Shown: positions 1 through 10,471 of the stretch, piece by piece
Position numbering within the stretch: position 1 is the stretch's first letter
Layout: every line of letters starts with the position of its first letter
DNA from: Podospora pseudocomata
Lineage: Eukaryota > Ascomycota > Sordariomycetes > Sordariales > Podosporaceae
Direction: 5' to 3'
DNA: 64,000 nucleotides
NCBI RefSeq assembly: GCF_035222375.1
Contig: NW_026946366.1
Span: forward strand, 372,001 to 436,000
Notes under the pieces: generated by a model
Database searches by the model: none
Told to the model about the DNA's origin: nothing
The model's input: only the letters and a program-made list of their open reading frames with translations
Translations under genes and position numbers: made by a program

Positions 1-220
1 AAACAAAATGGTTTGGCAACCTCCAGCCAGCGCCCGCTACCCTTCCTTGATGGGTGTTCCATCCCATCTCCGCGACCCGGTGTTTTTGGTGTGTATGCCC
101 CCTCTGGCAGCATGGCTTTCAAAGGCTCGGCGGGAATGTATATTTCCTCTCCACCGCTCCTCTCAAATTTCCCGGTTCGGTGTACAAATTGACGTTTCGT
201 GGTAGTAGTTGGTGGGCTAT

Positions 221-576
221 TTACCGGCCAAAGATACGGCTCAGCGCCTCAAAGACGAGACCGCCAAAGATGATGAAGCCTAGGACGCCTGTTTTTTTGT
301 TTTTGTTGGTTTTATTGTCAGCAATTGCTGGGATATATGGTGTTGGGGGAGGAGAGAGGACGTACCCAACCACACGGGGCTGATTGGCGACTTGAGCTGC
401 TCCTTGGGGACCTTCTTCTTGATCTGCTCGATGTTCTTGCCCATGCGCGCCTCGTTCTCCTTGGCGAACTTTTGGTTGGCTCGCCTTTGGGTGGGTGTTT
501 GGGCCTGTTTAGCAGGTGGTATTAGTTACCGCATGGTAATTGATGTGGTTGTTGGTGGTGGTAGAGGGCGTACCAT
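221..576 (-). CDS. ysy6: SERP1/RAMP4 (Ysy6-type) ER membrane protein
   Basis: Small tail-anchored ER protein of the RAMP4/SERP1 family, known to associate with the Sec61 translocon and ribosome and linked to ER stress. Modelled as three coding exons on the minus strand: 576-574 (the ATG alone), 504-366 and 288-221, with GT-AG introns and exact phase, giving 69 residues; yeast Ysy6 has about 65. It begins MAQTPTQRRANQKFAKENE, the family's conserved basic start (QTPxQRxANxKF). It ends in one membrane span (about residues 47-64) opened by the conserved WLG. The first exon contains only the start codon followed at once by GTACGC, which is unusual. The INA17-like gene starts divergently at 1139. 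Family assignment is confident; the splice model rests on signals and homology. Confidence 0.88.
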
Positions 577-603
577 TGTGGGAGATGTGGTGTGTTATTT
601 GTT

Positions 604-650
604 GTGGTGGTGGTGGTGGTGGTGGTGGTGGTGGTGGTGATGGTGGTGGT
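604..650. repeat. (TGG)n / (CCA)n microsatellite
   Basis: Near-perfect triplet tract with one GAT interruption. It lies just upstream of the ysy6 start codon, so it would read as a CCA-rich 5' leader or promoter on the minus strand. Confidence 0.9.
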
Positions 651-1042
651 GAAGCTCGAGAACGAGGACAGCTATCCTTCTGTGGTGTAGGTATGGTCGA
701 AGTTGTGGTCCGTGGCGGAATAAACCCAGCAAGGAAACTGAACTGACTTATCGGCGGGTGGGTATCAGTCGTTAGGGGGGTTCGTAAAAAGGGAAGGAGG
801 TGGGAATGGGGGATGTGAATACGAAAGAGACAGAATGGTTAAAGACTGGCCAGATTGCACACACCCCAGCACATATCTCGTACGGAGACCACCAGTTCAA
901 GGGTCGCGAAGTTCAGGCCATCTGTCGTTGAGCACAGCAGCAAGCAGCCAGCGCGCTATCCACACGCCACGCGGGAGGAGCATGGACCGCCCCTGTGGGA
1001 CCTCAGCGGGGCTGGCAGGGCAGGGGTGGGGCCAATCAGTGG

Positions 1043-1058
1043 TGCTGATCTATCAGCA
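1043..1058. promoter_or_regulatory. TGCTGAT-CT-ATCAGCA inverted repeat
   Basis: Perfect 7-bp arms with a 2-bp spacer, 80 bp upstream of the INA17-like start and just downstream of a CCAAT box. The shape suits a dimeric transcription-factor site, but no factor is identified. Confidence 0.35.
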
Positions 1059-1138
1059 GCAGCGATAACTTCATGTGAAGCGAGTGCTTCTCACACCTCT
1101 TACCATTATATCTCATGAGCAGGCCAACAACAAACAAG

Positions 1139-1522
1139 ATGTCGCCCCTCAGAACAACCCTCCCCCGCCTCCCAGTCTCCAGACGCTCAATATTCACCCT
1201 CTCACAACTCAGACAATACTCCTCTTCCTCTCAAAAACCCACCTCCCAGACAGGAGTCTTCTACAAAGCCTGGACCAGACCAGTCGCCAAGACAGCCCTC
1301 CTCGCAGTATTTGTATACCAGCTGGCCTACTGGGGTTGGTCAAAGCTAGAGGTGGATGACATCAAGGAGCAAAAAAAAGGTATTGTACACTTCACCCAAA
1401 AACCATCAAGAGAAATAACTGACAACTAACAAGAAGACTGAACAAATCGAACAGCCGAGATCATCAGGCTGGAAGCCCAGGTCAAGAAACTGCAGGATGA
1501 CAAGAGGAGAGAGGAGAAATGA
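1139..1522 (+). CDS. INA17-like mitochondrial inner-membrane assembly protein
   Basis: Predicted mitochondrial protein of 102 residues in two exons (1139-1379, 1455-1522). The 75-nt GT-AG intron has a CTAAC branch site. The N-terminus is rich in Arg/Ser/Thr without acids, as in a mitochondrial presequence (MSPLRTTLPRLPVSRRS). One membrane span follows (AKTALLAVFVYQLAYWG), then WSKLEVDD and a charged coiled coil with LEAQVKKLQ. That order, a span followed by (W)WKLE and a coiled coil, resembles yeast Ina17, which helps assemble the peripheral stalk of the F1Fo-ATP synthase. I chose the ATG at 1139 because its context (AAG ATG T) is better and the presequence then starts cleanly; an in-frame ATG at 1115 would add 8 residues. 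The family call is by resemblance only. Confidence 0.55.
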
Positions 1523-1916
1523 GGCATGAAATCTGTAGAATATACACAACCAAACCCTTTACTTGTAGCAACATGTTCAGTAATGAAGCCCAAAAAGCTC
1601 GGCGATCTACATCTCTCTGTATATGCTCACAATAACCACCTCCGTTCCATTCAAACAACCACCAAACGCCATCCCTCTACAATATCAAAATAACATGGTA
1701 TCCACGCACCGGTCCTTACAGATGATATACCAGACAAAAAGGAAAAGCCAAAAAACAATCGCTCGTTTACCTGCCCAAAACCCTCATACATGTTCCCTAA
1801 TAACGCCATTGCTAAGAAAAAATAGATAAATAAACTAAAAAAAGAAGAAAAAAAAGAAAAAAAAGAATAAAAAAAAAGAAGAAAAAAAAGAAAAAAATCT
1901 CATAACCCATAACCCA
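1523..1916. other. Convergent 3' spacer with long A-rich tract
   Basis: This lies between the 3' ends of the INA17-like gene and MID1. From about 1837 to 1896 it is almost pure A with scattered G, so on the other strand it is a T-rich tract just past the MID1 stop. No gene seen. Confidence 0.6.
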
Positions 1917-3870
1917 TCAAACCCCCCAAGCCACCCCCATCCCCACCACCGCAGCCAACACCCCCCAACGTACAAGCACCTTACCCTCCCCAGAAGGAAT
2001 ATGCGCACTCCCCTGGAAATTACAAACCAACTCCCCATTCTCCCTCCTCTGCCCATAATTCCCCTCAAACCCCAGCCCCCCAGGCTGGGGACACCCAAAC
2101 CCCATACTCGCCGGACAGCTCCTCACCAAATCATAACACAAGTCCTCACACGGCAGCAACTCTTTATACGGCCCCGGCCTAATCTCCTCGTCTATCCTCG
2201 TGTTCCGACTCGAGTTGAACCGTGTAATGTTCGGCATGCTCTCCAACTCCTCCTTACTTAGCATCTCCCCGTCCGGGAACGGCTGGGATATCGCCCTGGC
2301 TTGCAGATAAGGGGCGCTGTTGCCAAAGTCTTCGCAGCGAGGGATGGTGACGGAGCAGAGCCAGTTCTTGTAGGCATTGGCGCAGTCGTCGCAGGTCCTG
2401 ACGAGGGAGTACCGCTGTGTGGGCCCAGCTTCGCACTGGATCTGCTGGAGGGTGAGGTTAAAGTTGACGTAGAGCTTGGCCGCGTGGTCGTCGTAGAATC
2501 TGGCGAGCTGGGTCGAGTTGCCAAACGACGGGTTGGAAGGGACGGAGTAAGCTACCTCGTTGCAGAATTCGAGGTCGGTGATGAGGGCGCAGTTGCCGTG
2601 ATCTATCATAATCTCTCATGTTAGCCTCACCACTTCAACAAAAAGACCAAACAAACAAACCCACCCGACTTAGTCGTAAAATCAACCGGCTTGAACACCT
2701 CCACCCCCCCGCCTCCCCCCTGGTCCTCCCCCCCTTCCTGCCTCTTCCCCAAACCCAACCCCCCCCCCTTCCTCTCCCTCGCCAAAAAAGCCGTATAGTT
2801 CGTATCGGCCCACAACCCATTAAAGAAAAACTGCTGCTTCGGCAACCCCCCCATCCCCCGTCTCGTCATACTACTCCTCACTTTCCCCTCCTCCCTCCCC
2901 CCCCTCACCCCCGCAATCATCGCATTCAGCTTCAGCCCACACCACGAACGCTTCAACCCATCCAACCCCCTATCCGTCTTATTATGCGCAAAAAGCACAT
3001 ACGGATACGGCTCCATGCTCATAATCTTCTCCTGCACCTCCGGATCCCTCTCCGTCGTCAAGTTGTGCGTGATCAGCAGGGCCCCCTGGGAGTCACTATC
3101 CACCCAGATGAGATCCGCGTCATCCTGATCGTTATACGCAAAGTAATACCCCTCACCCGAGACCGCAATCTCAAAGTTGTATTTCCCCTCAAAAACATCC
3201 GACACGTTCGGCGCGTGAACCGCAATGTAAACATCCTCCGTGGCCGTGAAGTTGAAATTGACAGCCCCCTCCACAAACGGCAACATATGCTGAGTCGACA
3301 TGTCCGCCAACGGTCCGGGAGCCTGATACTCGGCCGACTTTGACACAAAAAGCGTCAACTGCGGCGGTTCCATCTCTTTCGTCTTGTCCGGTTCGATAGC
3401 AGTCGGTTGTTTGCAAGTGTTGACCGAGATGTAGATCGTCCTGCTGGAAGCCTGCCTCTCTCCCAACAGCCCCTCCTCTTCTTGTTCACCTTCACCCTCA
3501 CCTCTCAACTCCAACTCCCCCCTTCCCGCCCAGCAAGAACCGCCAAAGGAAACCAAAACCTCGTCGTGCTGCCCTCCTCCAAGTCCATAGGCGTAGGGTC
3601 CGTGTTCTCCAGCTTCAACAACCCGTCCGCTGCCCGTCCAATGATGCTCCTGTCGAACCCTATGAAGTCCGGCTCATACATCGGCCCGCCCGCCGGGAGG
3701 TTGGGCGTAAAATCGAGGTCGTCATCGAATACAATCGGTAACAGCCGCGGCGGCCGGTCGAGCTCGGCAACGGCAAAGTGCGGCGAAAAGAGGCTCAAAT
3801 ACAACAAAACCAACAAGCAAGACGCAGCAACCGAAGCCGCCAACCGTGACTGCAACGGGCTCAGGTGCAT
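1917..3870 (-). CDS. mid1: MID1 stretch-activated Ca2+ channel subunit
   Basis: Regulatory subunit of the fungal high-affinity calcium channel, partner of Cch1 at the plasma membrane. Start 3870 was chosen because it opens directly into a signal sequence (MHLSPLQSRLAASVAAS); an ATG at 3912 is in frame upstream. The extracellular part carries many N-glycosylation sites, the YISVNTC and FTATEDVYIAVHAP segments, and a cysteine-rich C-terminus (CDDCANAYKNWLC, PCEDLCYDLVRSCP). It ends in a hydrophobic tail suited to membrane anchoring. The intron at 2664-2603 joins KS to DHGNC cleanly. Oddity: between about 3556 and 3505 the frame changes. One extra base (for example at the C6 run 3517-3522) would fix it. 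So would a 50-nt GTGAGG...CAG intron, though an in-frame TGA then remains just before it. The exact structure there is unresolved. Confidence 0.85.
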
Positions 3871-4939
3871 CGCGCAGCAAAAGTATCCCCTCGATGATTG
3901 GCAAAAGTTCATTGTTTGTTTGGGCTGTTGTTGTGAAAATATTCCCCGTCTCCGGCGTGGTGGTTGATCTTCGAATGCGCACCCAGAGCAGAGTAGACAG
4001 ACCCCGGTAGGTAGGTGACCGAGGGAGGCCGCCCGGTTTATCGTAACATGCTACTACTCTGCAAAAGGGATCGTATAGATTCGAAAATGCGCAGCGTGTT
4101 TGTGAGGGAGAAGAAATCGCTCGTACTTTTCGTTAATTGTCGGGGTCGTTCGTCGTGGAAAAAAAGGTTCGGGTGTGTTTGTGGTGGTGTAAGTGCAGAT
4201 AGACAATCTGGAGCATTAGCAGCCGCGTCTAAAGGGTTGATTGATGGTTGCCGCCTCGGCAGCCCGGGCCCTTGCAGTGGCGCCAAGGAACGGGCTGCCA
4301 AGAACCCGATGGGAATTGGGACAGGGGGCGATCCCACAGAATTACGTATCCTTTCACATGAAACACTGAGCCAAAAAAGGTCCATGCTCACCATGTCGAT
4401 CTATCCAAAGGATGATGCCATACACGACACACTCCGATATATTCCCCCCCCTTTTTTTTTTTTTTTTATAAAAAAAAAAAAAGAAGAAAAAAAAGGCGGC
4501 CGTAGTGTAACCCCTCTCTCTTCTCATCACTCCTCCCTGCTCCATCCCCCCTCCTATTCAGCGTACATACACAGTAGAATCCAAACAACGCGGACGAATC
4601 TATTCCGGAAAAATTGACCAATCCCGAAAGGAAAATCCCACATAAAGGTTGAATCCGTGAGCACCAGTGTATCTAACCCCTCCCTTGAACCCTAGAAGAT
4701 ACCCTCCCATCCCAAGCCACCATGCATGTGTCTACCATGTCGTTTGGAGTTTCCAACCTTGCCGCCGATCCGCGTGGCCTGCGTCGTAAATCATGTCCAA
4801 CGTCAAGAAGGAAACGGGCATCTGAATGCTTTTTGTTGTTTCACTTATCTCCTCGAAGCTAGCTAGACCCCCACGCAAAGCCAAGTAGATATCTGCTTTG
4901 CACTTTCACAGGAGAGGTCCAGCAACCGATAAGACCCAT
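3871..4939. other. Intergenic region upstream of MID1
   Basis: About 1.07 kb between MID1 and the 3' end of YOP1. It holds GC-rich promoter-like sequence and a T16-ATA-A13 inverted tract at 4452-4482. The long plus-strand frame 4015-4617 has no protein-like features, and I do not call it a gene. Confidence 0.5.
4452..4482. repeat. Poly-T/poly-A inverted tract
   Basis: Sixteen T, a short ATA step and thirteen A form a perfect AT hairpin or cruciform in the MID1-YOP1 spacer. It might mark a nucleosome-free site; no function is shown. Confidence 0.6.
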
Positions 4940-5714
4940 TTACTCGGTGTGGAGATCGGCCTTCGCGCGGAGGCCGCTGGCGGTGGAGCCAGAGGTCTGG
5001 AAGTGGCGGGAGAGGGTAGGGGCGAGGAAGGAGCGGAAGATGATCTCGGCACCCCTGATGTTTTGGTTAGTTTTGGGTAGATGCGGAAGCAAGGGGAGGC
5101 AGCAGCTTACTTGAAGGAAGGAAGAGAGAGCCAGAGAAGGAAGATGAACTTGAAGGTATAATAGAAAGGAACCCAGTAGACGACGCTGATGAAGCTCTCC
5201 AGGACGCTGGAATTGGTTAGTATCAATGTGTTTTTCGGAGCCCGACTTCTTGGGCATCAAACGAAAGGCCTTACGTGAAGAAAGAGAAGACAACCCAGTA
5301 CTGCACAAGATGTCAGTCATTGATACCAAAACTTTCAGCACACCATAGACACTTACGGTCAACCACTGGGTATCATCGTGCTTGTCGGCAGAGAACAAGG
5401 CACCGAGGGAGTAGTAGCCGGGGATGACAAAGCCGGCGATGTTGGTCAGGAGCTGACCGCCGAGGTTGAGGAGGATGAGGAAGAAGTAGAGGGCGACGGA
5501 GCCAAGGACGGCGTAGGCCTTGGGGACACCGGTTTGCTTCTCGAGGTTGATGAGAACGGGGTACTTGGAGAGCTGCGAGACGGTGGTGTGAGTACAAGCA
5601 CGAGGCGCAAGGCAACAACAATGTGAGGGGATTCGGATTCGGGTAAAGACGGAAACGCACCTCCTTGTCGAGCTGGCCAACGTAGACCTGGGCCTTATCC
5701 TGGGGGGAAGACAT
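4940..5714 (-). CDS. yop1: YOP1 (DP1/REEP family) ER-shaping protein
   Basis: Membrane protein that bends ER tubules, working with reticulons. Five exons on the minus strand (5714-5661, 5572-5357, 5300-5275, 5206-5111, 5054-4940), all with GT-AG introns, give 168 residues, the family's usual length. Hydrophobic hairpins lie at about residues 38-75 and 90-128, with the conserved KYPVLINLEKQTGVPK, NIAGFVIPGYYS and DDTQWLTYWVVF blocks. The C-terminus carries the amphipathic helix region (FRSFLAPTLSRHF). The start ATG sits in GACATG context and no other start fits. Exon 3 is only 26 nt, so gene finders may miss it. No lesions seen. Confidence 0.95.
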
Positions 5715-6324
5715 TGTTGCGAGTTGGTATAATGCGATCGTTGAAGATGCTGCTAGCCGGTGTGGATTGTCAGAAGATATTCGGAAGAAGGACGCTCAAG
5801 GTTTTAAGGGGCCAAGACTCGCAGGTCTGAGGTTGGGCACTGCCCGAGTGGGGAGTGCTTCAGAAGAGTAGGAACAGGAGAGGGCCCGGCAATTTCGGCG
5901 GGGAAGCTCTGGCTGGGCCACGAGCTCGTCGCACGTCTAAAAATACCCTTTTGGATCTTGACAAGGCCGGGGAGGGCAGGGAGGAAGAATGAGGGGCTTA
6001 CCTGGTACTTTTGTTGCGAAAAAAAGTTGAGTGAGGTGCTAGTGATGGGCTATGTTGCAAGAGCAAAAGTGTGTTTTTCTGTAACTGTGTGTCGGGAGGT
6101 TGGGAGCTCAGGAGGTGAGAGGAGCCGATTTGTTATCAGAATGGAGCCGAACGACGGTGGGAGGGTGGATGCAAGGTGAGCAATGACGACTGATACGTGT
6201 GCACTTGGCAGCTCTCTTCTCCTGTTTTCAAACTCGAGTCCGAAGGAGGGGTAGTCACGTGCTCTCTTTCAAAGAAATTACAGTCGTATAGGCTATCTCC
6301 ACCCCAGCAGACATCCAATTCTCT
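5715..6324. other. YOP1 upstream region
   Basis: About 610 bp between the YOP1 start and tRNA-Val. It presumably holds the YOP1 promoter and leader. I see no coding frame with protein-like composition and no clear elements. Confidence 0.4.
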
Positions 6325-6398
6325 GGTTTCGTGGTGTAGTTGGTTATCACGTCAGTCTAACACACTGAAGGTCTCCAGTTCGAGCCTGGACGAAATCA
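6325..6398 (+). tRNA. tRNA-Val (anticodon AAC), no intron
   Basis: A 74-nt cloverleaf. Acceptor GGTTTCG pairs with CGAAATC, followed by discriminator A. The anticodon stem TCAGT/ACTGA closes the loop CTAACAC with anticodon AAC. The T loop has the B-box GTTCGAGCC, and the D arm carries GTGTAGTTGGTTATCAC. T-runs downstream (from about 6410) serve as a Pol III terminator. Confidence 0.95.
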
Positions 6399-7263
6399 AT
6401 CTGATATCCTTTTTGACATTTTTGGTTCAGTCATTTCCAGCTCAGATCTTATCTTTTTATCTTGCTCAGACACTTGGATCTGACCTTTCCCATGACCACG
6501 CTGTGATGCGCGTCTGCACACACGGCCCGTTGACACAGACAGCAGGTGACAGTGATTGACTGATGTATGGAAAGAGACAATATGTGCCTAATCGAGGTTA
6601 TTATCAGCTCAACGCGAACCGTGTCTACCAAGTCTAAAATTCCAGGCATTGGTCTTCTGAAGTATACAGCTGCATACTTGCTCGCTTCTTGATGTGCACA
6701 GCTACCTGATAGATATTGAGAAACACTGTTCAGGCCACCGATGAAAGATATCCCAGATCAGAAGAGATACACTACGAGACGGTATACAACTCATGATATC
6801 AGCAGCATGTCTGTCTGCCATTGTTTTCATCTCAAAGACGCTGTTGTTTCTGTCGAGGTCATGAAGCGAGCCAATGGCACAGCGTCAGCCAGCAATGTGG
6901 GGGGTGGATGGTGGGTGGTGGTACGTGCGGGGAGGATGACCACAAGGAGGTTGGAGCGCATTGCCCCGAGCAGCGCCTGTGTTTGTTGATTTCTTTCTCT
7001 CCTCATCCCGTGGAAAATGCGCAAGACTTGCTGAGCACCAACGCCGCTTACCGCGCTGCACGTTCCGCTCCACCTGCACCTGCACCGCGCCGAACAGACA
7101 ACCTCCATATCGAATAGATCGAGTATCGCGTATCCAGGTCGCCTTTGCGTCCATCATATCTCCATTGTCGCAACCAGGCAGGGTGTCCATCTTGGTGTTT
7201 TGAGCTAGCTAGCCGACAGACCAAAGCAAAGCAAAGCATTGCCTGTCGACGAAAGCGGTGGCA
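6399..7263. other. RFX gene upstream region
   Basis: About 865 bp between tRNA-Val and the RFX start. Several short frames exist on both strands but none looks like protein. I looked for an RFX X-box that would suggest autoregulation and found none with the full consensus. Confidence 0.4.
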
Positions 7264-9924
7264 ATGGACTCGACCCACGGTAAGGGACCCATTTATTATT
7301 AGTATTTGTTTATTCTGTTTTGTTCAATCGTCAAAGTCAAAATTCGTTCTGTTCTGGGACTCGCAAATTAAATCCCTTCTCCTTTCTATATCCAGATCCT
7401 CTGTCGCTTGCCAAGGCGAGAAAGCGGCCACGGTCGCGAGGCTCAACAGCATCCATGCATAGTCACACAACACAGCCCAATATCGAGCATTCTTTTGCCG
7501 ACAGTCAAGATGTCTACGGTTCCTCACAGTGGATGCCGGCCAGCGACCACCAGCACACCCACGGCCTGCCACAGCTGACCCCCGAGGACCTGCTGCTGGC
7601 GTCACAGCTCCAGACCGGCCGTGACTACGCCAACGAGCCACCACTCAACGCCTCGATGCAGAGCGTCGCCTTCCACCACAGCCACAGCATGAGCCGCCAG
7701 TCCATCTCTGCCGACTCCTTTGCCGGCAACACCAGCTTCGACGACAGCCAGATGTTGGACCGTGACGGGAACGACGACGGGGACTCGTTCAGCGGCTTGC
7801 AGCCACCTGCCAAACCAGGGTCGAGGTCGAGCGCAAACAACGAGATGGAGATGAGGCAGCTGTTCAATGCCAGCAAGCACCGCACCTTGCAGGATGTTGC
7901 CTTGGAGCTGCATGGAAACGAGAGGGGCCCAAACTCGGAGCGGACAAGACAGGTGTTCGCGATGCTTTGGTATGCACGCACTGGGCTCTAGCATTGATGA
8001 TACTCGACGACTGACAGCGGTAGGATTAACTCGGTGTGCTCCAAGGGGAAGGGCTCGGTACCAAGGGGGCGCGTGTATGCCAACTACGCGTCGCGTTGTG
8101 CCACGGAGAGGATCACGGTCTTGAACCCTGCCAGCTTTGGGAAGCTGGTCAGAGTTCTCTTTCCTGGGCTGAAGACAAGGCGATTGGGGGTGCGCGGAGA
8201 GTCAAAGTATCACTATGTTGGCTTTAGCCTCAAAGAAGAGCTTCCCGAGCCAGAGGCTAATAACACACAACAAACGGTACCTCTAGGTGACAATATGTCT
8301 TTCACGCAAAACTTCAAGTCAGTTTTCACCCCCCCTTTCACTTTCACAAGGCGGCCGTCCACCTAACCAAATCCACAGCACGCTGCCTAACAACGACGTG
8401 TCGACGAGATCAGAACGAACAGCGTTTCCCACGCCAGATCTCGGGAGTCAACCAGGACTCAAGGCTCCTCGGTCTCGCGAGTTCCAGCACAGTCTCTACA
8501 ACCAACCGCAGGTGTCCAGCTTCGACCAACTGCAACGGACGATGGACAAGACGGCGAAACGGCTCAAATTCTCCACCGACACGGGCGAGGCCTTTAAACA
8601 ATCAGATCCGCTCATACTTCCTAGGATCGAACCATTTTTACCAAGCGGCACAGATGCGGACGCCGCCAAGTCTCTCACAGCCCTGTATCGATCACACTGC
8701 ACATCTCTTGTCGAATGTATCCGTTACTGCAAGGAAAAGACGTTTTTCCATCTTTTTACTTCGTTCCAGGGCACCCTCACCATGCCCGTCCAGAAGCTCT
8801 TTTCACACCAGGCCATCGCGCCATGGATCGAGGAATGTGACTTTATCTTGTACCAGCGCATGATGCGGATAGTCTCAGGCCTCACGCTGCAAGTGGTCCC
8901 CAAGCCCGTCCTCGACACGCTGAGGAGCATATCCGAGAGGCTTGTTCGTCACATTAGAGAGTCGTTCCACGGCCAACCGGCCCATGTATTACGAGCCAAG
9001 GAGGCGCCCGCCGCCCTCTTTGCCGGCCTTCTCGACCGGGCCTTGCGAGTCAACCTCACGGCCCACGCGGCGGCAAACATGCTGTCGAACCCGGCAAACC
9101 GAGACCTGATGTACGCGGAGTTCATCTCTATGATTAACGTTCGCAAGATTTCCGAGAGCATACCGTCGCGGGGCATGGACGACGTGGTGAATGTGTTGCT
9201 GACGGAGATGAGGCACCTGCTGGATCCGGTGAATGTCCCCTGGGATATTGAGTGTCTGACTGTTCACGGGGATGTGCCTCCGCAATCGAGGCAGTCGCAG
9301 GAAGCTGTTCAGGATGACACGAGCGCTTCTAATGTGTTGGATCGGTGGGTTAACTTCCTGAGGTCTTTGCCGGCGAGGTTTCCGTATGCGTCGGCGACGG
9401 ATGTTGTTTGGTGTGCGCAGCGGTTGGGGACGGCGCTGATGAGGGATTTGACGATTGGGCAGGGGAAGAGCTTTGGGAGCTGGTGGGTGACGAAATGCTG
9501 GCTGGATGAGATGGTGGAGTTTATGGCTGAGCAAGGGGGGTTTATGCAGCAGAGGGGGTCGGGGGGGTTGGGGGTTGGTTTGGTTGGGGATGGGCGTGGG
9601 GGGCTGAGTGTGGCTAAACGGGGACAACAGCAGAATATTGGAGGAGGAGGGTCGAGGTATAGCAGTGGGAGTGATGATTTTCATCATTTGGGGGGGAGGA
9701 ATGGTGGGGGGGAGCATGATGGGTTGTTGGGTGGGGGGCAGCCGGATAGGGCTGTTTTTCCTAGTGGTCCCGGGACAGGAGTAGGGGGCCAGGGAGGGCA
9801 GCAGAATCCGGATGATAGTGGGATTGGGATTAGGACGCCGGATGAGGACTTGCCGGGGGAGAAGTTTGGGAGTCCGGTTGGGGGGGAGGGGGATTTATTT
9901 GGGGAGGGAGGGTTGGATTTGTAG
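7264..9924 (+). CDS. RFX-family transcription factor (Crt1/Rfx1 type)
   Basis: DNA-binding regulator of the RFX winged-helix family; fungal relatives include yeast Crt1/Rfx1 (DNA-damage and RNR repression) and S. pombe Sak1. Four exons (7264-7279, 7396-7969, 8024-8317, 8379-9924) keep frame for 809 residues; the first codes only MDSTH plus one base. The RFX domain spans about residues 166-275: HRTLQDVALELHGNERGPNS, then MLWINSVCSKGKGSVPRGRVY, then LFPGLKTRRLGVRGESKYHY. This is the conserved DNA-contact block with its R-G-x-S-K-Y-H-Y end. An extended dimerisation-type region follows to about residue 650. The last 150 residues are Gly/Gln-rich and low complexity, with the coding strand very G-rich. 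The N-terminus is Ser/His/Gln-rich and probably disordered. Targets cannot be inferred from here. Confidence 0.92.
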
Positions 9925-10471
9925 CATGGGGGGGGAGGGGGGGGTGGTAGCAGTACGATAAAGGGGAGTTTGCGGGGGGTTTGTTTTTTGTACCAGTGAT
10001 TGTGCTGGTTATGTGTGTTATGAACTATGATATGGGGTTTAGCGTATGGATTTGGGGGTTAATGTGTGTCACTTTTTCTTTGTTTCTTTGTTTTTTATTC
10101 TTGAGATGGTGTGGTGGTGTTTTACTTGTTGGAGTGGTACTTGCTTGTTGTTTAATGTTTCTGGTGGTTACGTGGGCTTGGGAGGGTTGGTTGGTTTTGC
10201 ATACGGGAGGGAGGGGTAGGAGGGTTTACCTGTCGTTGCTGCTGGGAATCTAAAAATGATGGGAGGATGGATTTCCAGGTGGTTTACATTTACAAAGGAC
10301 GGAATAAGTTGCGGTTGTGAGAAGGGGGAGGGTGGATGGGAAATGAATGGATATTTGTATATTCTGTGGTCTGATGAGTGCAAAGATATCCTGTTTATCC
10401 TTCCTCCAATCATTTGCTTGACTGCTGCTCGTGTTTTGTTATAGGTGTTTGTGTTTGCGTTTGTCGGGATG
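9925..10471. other. Convergent 3' spacer
   Basis: About 550 bp of T/G-rich sequence between the 3' ends of the RFX gene and the secreted proline-rich gene. An open frame at 9981-10253 is a hydrophobic low-complexity run typical of UTR sequence and is not called. Confidence 0.5.

Larger units (their letters stand above)
577..1138. promoter_or_regulatory. Divergent promoter region between ysy6 and the INA17-like gene
   Basis: This 562-bp spacer lies between two start codons pointing away from each other. It holds a (TGG)n triplet tract near the ysy6 start, a CCAAT box at 1032-1036 and a short palindrome at 1043-1058. I see no convincing open frame in it. Confidence 0.5.

Noticed and set aside
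2618-3343. A 241-codon plus-strand frame over MID1
   Set aside because: Pro/Arg/His-rich shadow of the C-rich antisense of MID1, with no protein-like features.
4015-4617. A 200-codon frame upstream of MID1
   Set aside because: It runs through a poly-T/poly-A tract as poly-Phe/poly-Lys, with no domains and no splice or start support.
8989-9717. A 242-codon minus-strand frame over the RFX gene
   Set aside because: Antisense shadow of a G-rich coding stretch; Pro/Arg low complexity.
9981-10253. A hydrophobic 90-codon frame after the RFX stop
   Set aside because: Composed of T/G-rich UTR-like sequence, giving Val/Leu/Cys/Trp by composition; no signal-peptide logic or start context.
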